Source of the DNA: Entomospira culicis
GTDB lineage: Bacteria > Spirochaetota > Spirochaetia > WRBN01
Direction: 5' to 3'
DNA: 64,000 nucleotides
Assembly: GCF_028748145.1 (NCBI RefSeq)
Contig: NZ_CP118181.1
Coordinates: 1,178,211-1,242,210, forward strand
Shown here piece after piece: positions 26,146-35,365 of the stretch. Below the pieces are notes generated by a model. That model was not told the DNA's origin and made no database searches. It saw nothing but the letters and a program-made list of their open reading frames with translations. Position 1 is the first letter of the stretch. Every line of letters starts with the position of its first letter. A program made the position numbers and the translations under genes.

Positions 26146-26160
26146 AATCTTGATACCATA

Positions 26161-26189
26161 TTTATAGCATAGATAAAAAAAAATGTCAA
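26161..26189 (-). promoter_or_regulatory. tRNA-Gly promoter
   Basis: Minus strand TTGACA, 17 bp beginning with a nine-T run, then TATAAA with a TGC extended -10. Confidence 0.75.
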
Positions 26190-26269
26190 GCCCCCTAATC
26201 CCATTAAATAAAAAATTTTCACAATTAGGAAAGAAAAGTGCGTTGTAGAATAATTTTATCGTAAAACCC

Positions 26270-26298
26270 TTGTCATAGTGCGCTAAAAAAGCTATACT
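26270..26298 (+). promoter_or_regulatory. clpP promoter
   Basis: TTGTCA, 17 bp, TATACT; start expected about 32 nt before the clpP ATG. No CIRCE or CtsR-like repeat is visible nearby. Confidence 0.65.
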
Positions 26299-26336
26299 AG
26301 AGGGCAAGAAGACTAACTTAAAAGTTGAGATAAAGC

Positions 26337-26924
26337 ATGGAAGATAAAGAAAAAAAAGATGATAAAATCATCATAGATAAAGAGCTAATCAATACACGAT
26401 CGATCATTGTCAGCGGTCAAGTTGATAGCGAACTTGCCGAAAAGATCGTAAAACAACTCTTGGTGCTAGATGCCAAAAATCATGAGCCCATCACATTGTA
26501 TGTTGACTCCCCCGGTGGATCGATTGACTCTGGCTTTGCAATTTTTGATGCTGTAAGATTTTTAAAATCACCTGTCTATACCCTCGTAATGGGATTAGCT
26601 GCCAGCATGGGAGCAATGATTCTCCTCTCTGCACCCAAGGAGCGCCGTCTAGGCTTTGCCAATAGTCGCTATCTTATTCACCAACCACTCATTGGCGGTA
26701 TTCGCGGTGTAGCTACCGAAATTGAAATTCATGCTAAAGAGATGCTCAAGTATCGAGAAAAAATCAACATGATTATCTCTGAAGAGACCGGGCAACCGAT
26801 AGAAAAAGTTCAACAAGACACCGATCGAGATTTCTGGCTCAATGCAGAAGAGGCAATTCAGTATGGTTTAATTAGTAAAATTATTACCAAAAAGAGCGAC
26901 CTCGAAGCATTGCAAAAGAGCTAA
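26337..26924 (+). CDS. clpP: ATP-dependent Clp protease proteolytic subunit
   Basis: A 195-residue ClpP. The catalytic triad is Ser90 (GLAASMGA), His115 (IHQP) and Asp165 (DTDRDFW), matching E. coli Ser111/His136/Asp185 of the precursor by alignment. YVDSPGGS and the ATEIEIHAKE helix are family-typical. The N-terminus is lysine-rich and slightly variant. It is followed by a strong terminator and faces the convergent flagellar operon. clpX is not adjacent, so it either pairs with distant ClpX/ClpA or is a second paralogue. Confidence 0.95.
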   Translation: MEDKEKKDDKIIIDKELINTRSIIVSGQVDSELAEKIVKQLLVLDAKNHEPITLYVDSPGGSIDSGFAIFDAVRFLKSPVYTLVMGLAASMGAMILLSAPKERRLGFANSRYLIHQPLIGGIRGVATEIEIHAKEMLKYREKINMIISEETGQPIEKVQQDTDRDFWLNAEEAIQYGLISKIITKKSDLEALQKS

Positions 26925-26946
26925 ACATCAGTTTAGCTCTTTTTTC
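26915..26946 (+). terminator. clpP terminator
   Basis: AAAAGAGCTAAAC, loop ATCA, GTTTAGCTCTTTTTT: a 9-bp stem extended by A-T pairs, overlapping the clpP stop. The A run on the left would give a U-tract on the other strand as well, so it can also terminate readthrough of the motB end. Confidence 0.9.
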
Positions 26947-26969
26947 TTTTCATATGGGGTTGTTAAAGG

Positions 26970-27713
26970 TTAGAGATGACCTCTGGTCAATACAACAATC
27001 TCTACCCGCCGATTATAAGCGCGACTCTCAGGATCATCGCCAAAGACTATTGGACGTGTGCCTGCAAATCCAGTAACTTGCATACGAGATTCAGGCGCAC
27101 CGTAGTCAACAAGATACTGTAAGACGTTAATTGCTCTAGCGGTGGAGACATCCCAGTTAGAACGGAATCGACTTGCAAACTCCCGACTAATAAACTCAGG
27201 AGAAACTGAATCAGTATGCCCCTCCACGCGATATGTCATTCCAGCTAATTCAGGGGAATTCAACAAAATTGCCAGCTCTTGTAACATCCGTCGATTACGC
27301 TCAATGTCTAACTCCACAGAATCGGGGGCAAAGAGGACATCCCCTGCCAAGGTAATAACCAAGCCACGTTCAGGATCTTCAACCACTTGTTGAATTAAGT
27401 TGTTTTGATCTTGACTCTGCAAATGTTGAGCTTGTGCTTTAGCCGCCCCCATCTGATTTTTTCGTTGAGAAGAGGGTAAAGCATTTACCGTACTGCCCAT
27501 CAATGCAAGAGGCCCTTCATCTAGCGTCTGCCCACCGGTAAAAGGACCTAGCCCACCCATCGCCGCCGATAACAGTTGCATGCGCGCCGAATCTTGTGCA
27601 GGCTCACCAATCAACAAGACGAAGAAGCATAATACTAACGTAATCATATCACCATAGGTTAAGAGCCAACCATTGGGATCTATCTTTTTTCGTTCTTTTT
27701 TTGCCAATGCCAT
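26970..27713 (-). CDS. motB: Flagellar motor stator protein MotB
   Basis: The peptidoglycan-anchored half of the proton-driven stator. Single N-terminal membrane helix with the proton-carrying Asp22 (TYGDMITLVLCFFVLL), then a C-terminal OmpA-like domain with VEGHTDSVS and NRRVEIVV. 247 residues. AAGGAGG precedes the start; 16 bp after motA. It is the last gene of the flagellar operon here; in Treponema and Borrelia fliL-fliM continue from this point, but here clpP follows on the opposite strand. Confidence 0.96.
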   Translation of the reverse strand: MALAKKERKKIDPNGWLLTYGDMITLVLCFFVLLIGEPAQDSARMQLLSAAMGGLGPFTGGQTLDEGPLALMGSTVNALPSSQRKNQMGAAKAQAQHLQSQDQNNLIQQVVEDPERGLVITLAGDVLFAPDSVELDIERNRRMLQELAILLNSPELAGMTYRVEGHTDSVSPEFISREFASRFRSNWDVSTARAINVLQYLVDYGAPESRMQVTGFAGTRPIVFGDDPESRAYNRRVEIVVLTRGHL

Positions 27714-27729
27714 AATTTACCTCCTTCCT

Positions 27730-28500
27730 TTAAGGTTCTTGAGATACAGGGCGCTCTGGACCTGGAAGAAAGCTATAGAGCTTTTGCTCAAGAATACGTG
27801 GGTTATCGCCAGATTGAATACTCAAGATACCCTCTAACATAATCTCTTTATACATCATCTCCCGATCGTGATTACCACGAAGTTTTGCTGACATGGGTAG
27901 TGCAATACTGTTAGCAACCAAAGATCCGTAAAAAGTCGTAATCAACGCGAGCGCCATACCCTTACCAATAGAAGAAGTATCACCTAAGTTCGCCATCATC
28001 GCGATAAGACCAATAACCGTACCCAACATACCAAAGGCAGGCGCCAGCGCCGCCCAAGTCTCAAAGAATCCTGCACCACGATTATGTCGATCATCCATTT
28101 TAGAGAGTTCAATCTCCAGAATTTTTGTAATAATGATAGGATCAGTACCATCCACGACAAGACGTAACCCATCGGCTAAAAACTTATCCTCTACATCCTT
28201 AATAGCATCGTCTAAGCTCAACAGACCGTCTTTTCGAGCACTTTCAGCAAAACCAACCAGCTGACTAATCACTTCCATCGGACTATAATTTTTCGATTTA
28301 AAGACCAGCCCCACATAAGTAGGTACCTGCTTAATCACCTTCATGTCATTAGACATAATAGTTGCACCCAGCGATCCAAATACAACCAGAAGCAACGAGC
28401 CTAAATCCCAAAACAAAATCAGGGGAGCTCCCGTAGCCACCATCGAAAACAGGAGCATACCATATGCAATTATAATACCTAAAAGAGACGCTAAATCCAT
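27730..28500 (-). CDS. motA: Flagellar motor stator protein MotA
   Basis: A 256-residue stator subunit with four membrane helices and the large cytoplasmic loop that contacts FliG. The MotA signature region AAPAFGMLGTVIGLI with the conserved prolines and GMALALITTFYGSLVAN are present. Lies 11 bp after flbD and 16 bp ahead of motB. Confidence 0.96.
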   Translation of the reverse strand: MDLASLLGIIIAYGMLLFSMVATGAPLILFWDLGSLLLVVFGSLGATIMSNDMKVIKQVPTYVGLVFKSKNYSPMEVISQLVGFAESARKDGLLSLDDAIKDVEDKFLADGLRLVVDGTDPIIITKILEIELSKMDDRHNRGAGFFETWAALAPAFGMLGTVIGLIAMMANLGDTSSIGKGMALALITTFYGSLVANSIALPMSAKLRGNHDREMMYKEIMLEGILSIQSGDNPRILEQKLYSFLPGPERPVSQEP

Positions 28501-28511
28501 TCTCGTAACCT

Positions 28512-28718
28512 CTACTCTTCGTTTTTAAAGCAACCTATCTCTTTACGATAGGTTACTATGCGTTTCTGTACCGTCTGAATATCTTCAGCCACCATAAAAC
28601 TTTTTCCAGATAATAAATGAATGATCAAATCTGCTCCACCAATCTCTATGCTCTCAATGACATGCGGATTTAGATAAAACTCTCTACCCTGCTTACCTAA
28701 TAGTGTTAGTTTAATCAT
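28512..28718 (-). CDS. flbD: Flagellar protein FlbD
   Basis: A 68-residue protein of the small FlbD family (MIKLTLLGKQGREFYLNPHVIE, then GKSFMVAED). In Borrelia, Treponema and many Firmicutes it lies between flgE and motA, as here. Its biochemical role is not established. Confidence 0.88.
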   Translation of the reverse strand: MIKLTLLGKQGREFYLNPHVIESIEIGGADLIIHLLSGKSFMVAEDIQTVQKRIVTYRKEIGCFKNEE

Positions 28719-28737
28719 TATACTCTTCCATTTTTAC

Positions 28738-30156
28738 CTAACGTTTAAGACCCAAAATTGTCTCAAGCATCGTATCGCTGGTGGTGATACCCTTGCTGTT
28801 TGCCTGGAATCCACGCTGGGTTACAATCATATCCACAAATTCTGCCGAGAGATCCACATTCGACATCTCCAGCATACCAGCACTAATCTTACCTTTACCC
28901 GCCGTACCGGCCACATCAATCAACGCTACACCCGAGTTCGCTGTCTCTCTAAAGTTAGTCTCACCGCTCTTCTCCAAACCGCTAGCATTCACAAAGGTTG
29001 CCATGGCAATTTGCCCCACCACCTTGCTCTGCCCATTAGTGTAAACGCCCGTAATTACGCCACTTTGATCGATGGTATAGCCACTCATATAACCCATGCC
29101 GTAGCCATCTTGGAAGAAAGATTTGTTACTACTAGGGCTAGCAAATTGCGTGGTACTATCTTCGTAACCACCAACCATACCCACTTCAATTTGGAAGTTT
29201 TGGCGCAATACTTCACCATCCACTTCATTTGACTCTGGGACTTCAAAGCCAACCGTAAGCGAGAGCGTACCGGCATCCATGACATTACCATCCACATCCG
29301 TCAGACTCTGTAAGGATCCATTATTGTCAAACTGCATCACAAATTGCGTACCACCTGCTTCCGCACCATTAACGCCAACAGCAAGATTGGTTGGATTAGC
29401 CTCTTCCCCATCCGCACCAACAGGTCGGTTAATAAAGACCTCACCCATCCACTGATTAGGCACTGCCTCACCATTTTCATCCACCATGCGACGATACTCC
29501 ACGCGCAACTGATGGGTATTACCAAAGCTATCGTAAACATTTTGCGAAACTGTCCAAGTACCTCGAGCGATATCGGCTTCAGTTGCACCTTCAGGGATGA
29601 GAGGCATATTTTTGTCTAAGTTAGACATCAATTTAACCACAGAGGTTGCCGAAGCAGGATCTTTTTGGTAGATAGGAATACGAATCTCGCCAGGATTTCC
29701 CGTAGGGTTGACCACCATCTGCCCGTTAATCTCTTGCGACTGCCAGCCCTGTACACGCATACCATTAGCGGGATTGACCAAAATACCATCAGCGTCCGTA
29801 CCAAAAGCACCAGCACGCGTATAAAAACTCTGATCACCTTGTCTCAAAATAAAGAAACCATCACCTTGAATCGCCAAGTCGCTCTTCACACCCGTGCTCT
29901 GCATCGCACCTTGCGTATGAATCGTATCAATCGCGGCAACAAGCATACCCAACCCCACTTGCTTAGGGTTGGTACCACCAAGATCGTCGGTTGGACGAGA
30001 AGCACCTTGGCTATCTTGATAGAGCATATCCTGAAAGTTGACACGATTCTTCTTAAATCCAATCGTATTGACATTAGCAACGTTGTTTCCCACTACGTCC
30101 ATGCGTGTCTGATGATTTTGCAATCCTGCAACACCAGAGTATAATGATCTCATCAT
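28738..30156 (-). CDS. flgE: Flagellar hook protein FlgE (lacks the cross-linking cysteine)
   Basis: A 472-residue hook subunit. The N-terminal rod-type motif (SGVAGLQNHQTRMDVVGNNVANVNTIGFK) and C-terminal FVDMIVTQRGFQANSKGI helix are present. In spirochaetes, hook subunits are covalently joined by lysinoalanine made from Cys178 and Lys165 (T. denticola numbering). Here Lys165 and Asn179 are kept at exactly those positions, but residue 178 is Ser (TCT at 29623-29625) and the whole protein has no Cys. Gene order flgD-flgE-flbD is conserved. Confidence 0.97.
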   Translation of the reverse strand: MMRSLYSGVAGLQNHQTRMDVVGNNVANVNTIGFKKNRVNFQDMLYQDSQGASRPTDDLGGTNPKQVGLGMLVAAIDTIHTQGAMQSTGVKSDLAIQGDGFFILRQGDQSFYTRAGAFGTDADGILVNPANGMRVQGWQSQEINGQMVVNPTGNPGEIRIPIYQKDPASATSVVKLMSNLDKNMPLIPEGATEADIARGTWTVSQNVYDSFGNTHQLRVEYRRMVDENGEAVPNQWMGEVFINRPVGADGEEANPTNLAVGVNGAEAGGTQFVMQFDNNGSLQSLTDVDGNVMDAGTLSLTVGFEVPESNEVDGEVLRQNFQIEVGMVGGYEDSTTQFASPSSNKSFFQDGYGMGYMSGYTIDQSGVITGVYTNGQSKVVGQIAMATFVNASGLEKSGETNFRETANSGVALIDVAGTAGKGKISAGMLEMSNVDLSAEFVDMIVTQRGFQANSKGITTSDTMLETILGLKR

Positions 30157-30183
30157 AACCTTAATCTCTCCTCAAATTCTTCT

Positions 30184-30789
30184 TTATTCGCTCTGTGGCT
30201 GGGCAACAACATTGGGCACAGCACTTTCGTACATATTGAACGCGTGCATATTCTGTTGAAGAGGAGCAATCGGCTCACTCTTAACCTCACGCACCGCACG
30301 TACCAACTCCGGAGAATATTCGCGTCCGCCCACCTCAATCAAGCTCGTGCCATTATCCGCATTGAGCTTAACCTGCGTAACACGTCCTGTAATTACATTA
30401 CCCTGCTCTGTATATATGTCGACTTCTTTACCCAAAAAGCTTAATGTTTTTTCGCCACCAAGACGCCCACCCAACTGCTCCCCAATCATTTTAAGCTGAT
30501 AGGCCATCTCTTTAGAGGTCTCCAGTGCGGTAAACTGGGCTGTTTGGGCGATAAATTCTTTGTCTTCCAGCGGTTTTGTTGGATCTTGATGTTGAAGCTG
30601 AGTGATTAAAAGCTTCAAGAATTCGTCTTTGCCCAACTCCTGCGTAGGTAAACGTCCACCGTTTTCTAAGGCGGTAGCCGTATTAAACGCGGCTGCTTGC
30701 TCCTCTAGTCGAGCCAATTCTAGTGCCGAGTAGCGATGCACATCGGTGAGACTCTGATTTCCTTGAGAAAAATTCTGAATACCGTCCAT
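30184..30789 (-). CDS. flgD: Hook assembly scaffold FlgD
   Basis: A 201-residue hook-capping protein. The conserved N-terminal core (ELGKDEFLKLLITQLQHQDPTKPLEDKEFIAQTAQFTALE) is present at about 50-95, followed by a short C-terminal domain (FLGKEVDIYTEQGNVITGRV). It caps the growing hook and is removed on completion. Lies between fliK and flgE. Confidence 0.94.
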   Translation of the reverse strand: MDGIQNFSQGNQSLTDVHRYSALELARLEEQAAAFNTATALENGGRLPTQELGKDEFLKLLITQLQHQDPTKPLEDKEFIAQTAQFTALETSKEMAYQLKMIGEQLGGRLGGEKTLSFLGKEVDIYTEQGNVITGRVTQVKLNADNGTSLIEVGGREYSPELVRAVREVKSEPIAPLQQNMHAFNMYESAVPNVVAQPQSE

Positions 30790-30801
30790 ACTTATTTACT
30801 C

Positions 30802-31992
30802 CTATCCATTTTGATTCTGCCAATATGCTAAAATATCGCTGGTATATTCACGAGAAGCCTCTTCTCGTAACCGCCTAGAGTGATAGCCACCACGATGCTC
30901 CTTCGGTTGTTCTTCCCCCGATCCTTGATAATCTACATCAAAATCAGACTCAAAACCACTCTTCAAAAAAGCATCACGTAAATCTTTCATATTATCGTCA
31001 AACGCTGCTTTCACATGCTCATTTGCAACCACAATACGCCCCAAAATGCGACCATCTTCTACCACTAAATTGACACGTACCGTACCCAAATGCTCAGGGC
31101 GTAACATCAAACGAATTTCACCCATCTCTTCTGTTCGTACCACAAACTGCGCCCGTTGGACAATCTCGGTGTTCCCACCCTGAAGAAGCGCCTGACGTAC
31201 CGCGTTCTGAATCTCTAACTTCTGTGCCACATCTAATAATGGCTTAGGCATATCGCTCTCGGAACGCACCTGATTCACAATCAACGTCATCTCTCTGTTC
31301 ACCAAGGACTCATCCACCTTCATACCCACGCGCTCCGTGGCTTTTTGCTCCCCCTTGAGCAGCTGCGTCAACTCCATACCAGCCGAAGCCGACTTGTTTA
31401 CACTTACAGACTCTTTCGGCATAACCAAAGGCATGATTATCTCTTCGCTCTCTGGTAGAGCACTCCCTTGCATATTCGCCAAAAGTTCACGAACTTCTTC
31501 TGCCCCTCGCGGAGATTTTTGCGGTTGATTCTGCGCATACTTGTCAATCTGTTGCGCCACGGCAAAATCTCGATTCATACTAAAGAGCTCTTTCTCTTGC
31601 GCATTACCACCAAAAGCCACCCAGTTCAATACCGACGCATCACCATCTTCCTCAAGAAGCTCACGCATATCAATCATCTCGATATTTGTAATTTCCTCAC
31701 TCTCCGTAGTACCCTCTTCCACCGCCATCGCCTGTTGCATTAATGCAACCAAAGAGACTTGAGACTCTTGGTCTCCAACACCTTCACCGATAACGTCCAA
31801 AGCATCCTCAGAAGGAGCATCCTCTCTGAGCAACGAATCGACACGAAGATCTCGCTCCTCTGCCACCCCAGCCTCTCTCTCTCTAGTCTGCGGTTGATGA
31901 GTCGATTCAGATCGCTCAAAAGAACGCGATGAGCCCTTGTCGCTCTCTACCCGAACCGAGGTGATATCAGATTGTATAAATGGTATCTGCAT
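30802..31992 (-). CDS. fliK: Hook-length control protein FliK
   Basis: A 396-residue protein. The first 270 residues are polar, acidic and of low complexity, as expected of the FliK ruler; the C-terminal Flg_hook domain is clear (EIRLMLRPEHLGTVRVNLVVEDGRI, about 300-325), followed by a basic tail. Occupies the flbC/fliK place of the spirochaete operon between flbB and flgD. Confidence 0.88.
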   Translation of the reverse strand: MQIPFIQSDITSVRVESDKGSSRSFERSESTHQPQTREREAGVAEERDLRVDSLLREDAPSEDALDVIGEGVGDQESQVSLVALMQQAMAVEEGTTESEEITNIEMIDMRELLEEDGDASVLNWVAFGGNAQEKELFSMNRDFAVAQQIDKYAQNQPQKSPRGAEEVRELLANMQGSALPESEEIIMPLVMPKESVSVNKSASAGMELTQLLKGEQKATERVGMKVDESLVNREMTLIVNQVRSESDMPKPLLDVAQKLEIQNAVRQALLQGGNTEIVQRAQFVVRTEEMGEIRLMLRPEHLGTVRVNLVVEDGRILGRIVVANEHVKAAFDDNMKDLRDAFLKSGFESDFDVDYQGSGEEQPKEHRGGYHSRRLREEASREYTSDILAYWQNQNG

Positions 31993-32001
31993 GGTTTTCT
32001 C

Positions 32002-32628
32002 CTACGACGGCGTTGCCATCTTCTCCATAATTCGCCCAGCACGTTCAGCATTCATCATCGAAATCCAAACCGACGAGAGCGACATACGCCCTTGTGCAAC
32101 AGCGTAACGATCGGCAGCTAAGAGATGCTCAATCAATACCTGATCGCTAGTGATATTCTCCAGAATCGCCACCGCCTGCGCAGGAGGCATATTACTCAAA
32201 TTCTGGGCATTCAATAAAAGATTGCCCTCAAAATCATCTAGCCCCTGCAAACGAATAGCAATCACCTCTGCACGCTGATTCAACTCTTCCTCTTGCGCAC
32301 CGATAATCTGCTCACGCGCCTCAAGCTCCTCTAGCTTACTTTGGAAAAGCGCCTCTTTCTGCGCTAGCTCCAACTCGCGATTATCCAAGGTTTGCGACAA
32401 AATTTGTAAGCGCTCCTGCTCCAGTAAATCAACACCGTTCACCGTAGAAGCAGGCGCAGGTCCACTAAGCCTTAAAGAACGACTAATACGTGTATAGATA
32501 GGATTTTGCATACCCGGTAGACCCAAAATGTTAAATAACAAGGGAGCAACGATAAATGCTAATAAAAAAATAATCAGCAATAAAGTTGTAACCCTCACCG
32601 TTACGCCAATTTTACCATATCCTGCCAT
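32002..32628 (-). CDS. flbB: Periplasmic flagellar collar protein FlbB
   Basis: A 208-residue protein with one N-terminal membrane helix (about 15-37), a coiled coil (about 70-130) and a C-terminal MotE/MgtE-N-like helical domain (MPPAQAVAILENI, then AERAGRIMEKM). In Borrelia FlbB is the inner scaffold of the spirochaete-specific motor collar. It overlaps fliJ by 17 bp, as in the conserved operon. Confidence 0.85.
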   Translation of the reverse strand: MAGYGKIGVTVRVTTLLLIIFLLAFIVAPLLFNILGLPGMQNPIYTRISRSLRLSGPAPASTVNGVDLLEQERLQILSQTLDNRELELAQKEALFQSKLEELEAREQIIGAQEEELNQRAEVIAIRLQGLDDFEGNLLLNAQNLSNMPPAQAVAILENITSDQVLIEHLLAADRYAVAQGRMSLSSVWISMMNAERAGRIMEKMATPS

Positions 32629-33088
32629 TTTCTTCTCCTGAATTTCGCTTTACACTCTCTTTATCGGCATGAATCAGCGAATTTATCATATCATCTAAAC
32701 GAATTTGATCACTACGTTGTGCTTTTTTGCGATATTTCTTATACGCATCTTCTTTTAAGTGCTCTAAAACCAACTCTGCCTTTAATCTCTCTTGATAAAG
32801 TTGCTGAAGCTCCTCACGCTCTACAGCCAAGCGCTGAATTTTACGCTCTGCCTGCGCTCGACGCTCCTCTTGAAAGGCACTAAAGTACTCCGACTGACGC
32901 AAGTGATGGACATCAAAGGCTTTGCGACTAGCCACAAAATTCTCCCGCTCTTGCACCAAAGAGTCGCTCACCTCGTGCTCCAGAAGATTTATCATTCCCA
33001 CCTTCCCCGCCAAAGAGAGCCGTGCACTCTCTGCCATATCACGTCGATATTTGAGAAGTTGTTCAAGCGAAAAGTGAAATTGCTTCAT
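32612..33088 (-). CDS. fliJ: Flagellar export chaperone FliJ (FlbA)
   Basis: A 158-residue charged coiled-coil protein opening FHFSLEQLLKYRRDMAE, the usual FliJ start (F-x-L-x-x-L-L-x-x-R). FliJ is the central stalk of the FliI ATPase ring and escorts export substrates. It lies 3 bp after fliI and overlaps flbB. Confidence 0.88.
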   Translation of the reverse strand: MKQFHFSLEQLLKYRRDMAESARLSLAGKVGMINLLEHEVSDSLVQERENFVASRKAFDVHHLRQSEYFSAFQEERRAQAERKIQRLAVEREELQQLYQERLKAELVLEHLKEDAYKKYRKKAQRSDQIRLDDMINSLIHADKESVKRNSGEENGRIW

Positions 33089-33091
33089 CGC

Positions 33092-34411
33092 CTAACCCTT
33101 GGAATGTCCGCTACCAAAAAGCAATCGTAACGATTTCAACGTCTGCTCTAACGTTGCTCGCTCTGCGATTCCCTGTTGAAGATAGCCCTCAATCGACTCA
33201 CGCTTTTGCAACGCCTCATCCACCAGCGGATCGCTACCTTTAACGTACGCACCCACACGTACTAAGTCCTCCACTCCACGCAAAGAGGCCATCAAACGCC
33301 TCATGCCAATCGCCGCCTGCGCCTGCGAGGCATCTTGCAATCGTCCAGAGAGACGCGAAACGCTCTTTAACACATCAATCGCAGGGAAATGCCCCATCTC
33401 AGCCAGTTCGCGTGTTAAAACAATATGCCCATCCAGATAACCGCGCACCGCATCAGCAATCGGTTCATCCATATCATCGCCTTCCACCAAAACCGTATAG
33501 ACACCCGTAATCGATCCCACCTTCGCACGACCGCTACGTTCCAAAAGTTTAGGTAAAAGCGTAAACACCGACGCTGGATAACCACGTGTTGCCGGCAACT
33601 CACCATTAGCAAGACCCACATCACGTTGAGCCAAAGCAAAACGCGTTACCGAGTCAAAAAGCAACATCACATTCTTACCCTGATCACGAAAATGCTCCGC
33701 AACCGTAGCCGCCACATACGCACCACGCACACGCGCCAACGGCGGAGTATCTGAGGTACTCACAATTAACACCGATCGTGCCAACCCCTCTTCCCCCAAC
33801 TCATTTTCAATAAATTCTCGCACCTCACGACCACGCTCACCAATCAACGCGATAACATTCACATCCGCACTACTATTACGCGCAATCATACCAAGCAGTG
33901 TACTCTTGCCCACACCAGAACCAGCAAAGATACCCACGCGCTGTCCATTGCCTAACGGCAACAAACCATCAATCGCACGAATACCCGTCTGCACTTGCTC
34001 CTCCACCGGACTACGATCCATTGCATTTGGTGGCGTACCAAAAATCGAGACCACTCTCTCGCCGATAATAGGACCCTTGCCGTCATAAGGACGACCAAGC
34101 CCATCAAGCACTCGCCCAAGTAGACCATCGCCCACCGCAATCGAAAGCGCGCTACCTGTTGCCTTCACCTTTGCCCCTACCTGAAGCATAGGCAAATCCT
34201 CATAAGGCATCAAGTTATTATACTGCTCATGCGATCCAGTAGCCTCAGCCAACACACTCTGACCATCCGCCGAGTAGACCTTCGCCACCTCGCCAATAAA
34301 CATCTGCGGGCCTAAACTCTCCACCATTACCCCGCGAATACGGTTAATCGTACCCAGCGATCGGATCGGATTAAACGACCTTATATGCTCTCGATACTTA
34401 CCTAACAACAA
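33092..34411 (-). CDS. fliI: Flagellar export ATPase FliI
   Basis: A 439-residue F1-beta-like ATPase that powers the flagellar type III exporter. Walker A GIFAGSGVGKST, Walker B VMLLFDSVTRFA, catalytic region LIGERGREVREF and the C-terminal YLQQGIAERATLEQTL segment are present. Lies 12 bp after fliH. Normal length. Confidence 0.97.
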   Translation of the reverse strand: MLLGKYREHIRSFNPIRSLGTINRIRGVMVESLGPQMFIGEVAKVYSADGQSVLAEATGSHEQYNNLMPYEDLPMLQVGAKVKATGSALSIAVGDGLLGRVLDGLGRPYDGKGPIIGERVVSIFGTPPNAMDRSPVEEQVQTGIRAIDGLLPLGNGQRVGIFAGSGVGKSTLLGMIARNSSADVNVIALIGERGREVREFIENELGEEGLARSVLIVSTSDTPPLARVRGAYVAATVAEHFRDQGKNVMLLFDSVTRFALAQRDVGLANGELPATRGYPASVFTLLPKLLERSGRAKVGSITGVYTVLVEGDDMDEPIADAVRGYLDGHIVLTRELAEMGHFPAIDVLKSVSRLSGRLQDASQAQAAIGMRRLMASLRGVEDLVRVGAYVKGSDPLVDEALQKRESIEGYLQQGIAERATLEQTLKSLRLLFGSGHSKG

Positions 34412-34423
34412 CTCATCTCCCGC

Positions 34424-35347
34424 CTACTCTTCATCAATAGGAGAAGGCTTTGTCGTAATCGGCATTAAATCGCGAATTCGCCCCTCAATTTCGTGTAATT
34501 GACTGCTGATACGCGCATCAATTTCGCCAAAATCCGTCTCAATCACACAGCCACCGGGCTCAATGGTAGAATCCTCCGCCAAAGTGATATTTCCTCGTCG
34601 CTCTAAGGCTTCGATAAAATCATTAATATGCTCACTAGAGAGCGATAAATCCTGCATATTGACACGAATAACCACATCGCCACGCCCTTTAATCTTCTTG
34701 AGCGCTTGCATAATATTATTTATAACGATACTTTTCTGATTCTCTGAAAGCACCTTCACCACTTTTCTCACCATCAATAACGTCAGTTCAACCACCTGCG
34801 ACTCAACATCAGTAAGAATATCATTGCGCTTCTCAAGGGTCTTATCAATAATGACATGAATGCGATTCACCAAGCGCATCGACTCCTCATTACCCTGCTT
34901 GAAGCCCTCTTCATAACCTTCATCACGCCCCTTCTGACGCGCCTGATCCATCTCTTTTTCGTAGGCTAAACTAGCGTCAAGTTTGGCTTTTTCTAGCTCA
35001 CCCTTCGCCTGCGTAATAAGGCGCTCTGCCTCAGCTTGACTCTCTTCTTGCCGACGCGTTAACTCCTCTTCCGCAAGACGACGAGACTCTTGAAGTTTCT
35101 GCTCCGTATGAAGAACAATCTCATCCGCTTTAGCTTGCGCCTCACTCAAAAGTTGCGCGCGCTCCCCCTCCCACTTAAGACGCTCCTGCATCGCCTCCTG
35201 ACGAATCTCTTCGGCAGTAGGTCCTTCATAAACATCCTCGCTCTCCTGCTCCGCGTGTGCCTCTAAATGCGCAAATTTAGGAGCCTCAATCATCGCTAGC
35301 TCTGCAAGATTCTCCACCTCTACCGACTCAAAAATATTCTTACCCAT
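34424..35347 (-). CDS. fliH: Flagellar assembly protein FliH
   Basis: A 307-residue protein: acidic start, long coiled coil (about 45-150, rich in Glu/Gln/Arg), a GRDEGYEEGFKQGNEE glycine-repeat segment typical of FliH, and a C-terminal FliI-binding domain (ESQVVELTLLMVRKVVKVL ... GGCVIETDFGEIDARISSQL). Inhibitor and peripheral stalk of FliI. Lies 18 bp after the extra FliG-like gene. Confidence 0.93.
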   Translation of the reverse strand: MGKNIFESVEVENLAELAMIEAPKFAHLEAHAEQESEDVYEGPTAEEIRQEAMQERLKWEGERAQLLSEAQAKADEIVLHTEQKLQESRRLAEEELTRRQEESQAEAERLITQAKGELEKAKLDASLAYEKEMDQARQKGRDEGYEEGFKQGNEESMRLVNRIHVIIDKTLEKRNDILTDVESQVVELTLLMVRKVVKVLSENQKSIVINNIMQALKKIKGRGDVVIRVNMQDLSLSSEHINDFIEALERRGNITLAEDSTIEPGGCVIETDFGEIDARISSQLHEIEGRIRDLMPITTKPSPIDEE

Positions 35348-35365
35348 GCCTACTCCCTCTCCATT

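Noticed and set aside
29344-30144. Several long frames antisense to flgE
   Set aside because: Codon-bias shadows of flgE; sequences are rich in Arg, Thr, His and Ile without domain features.
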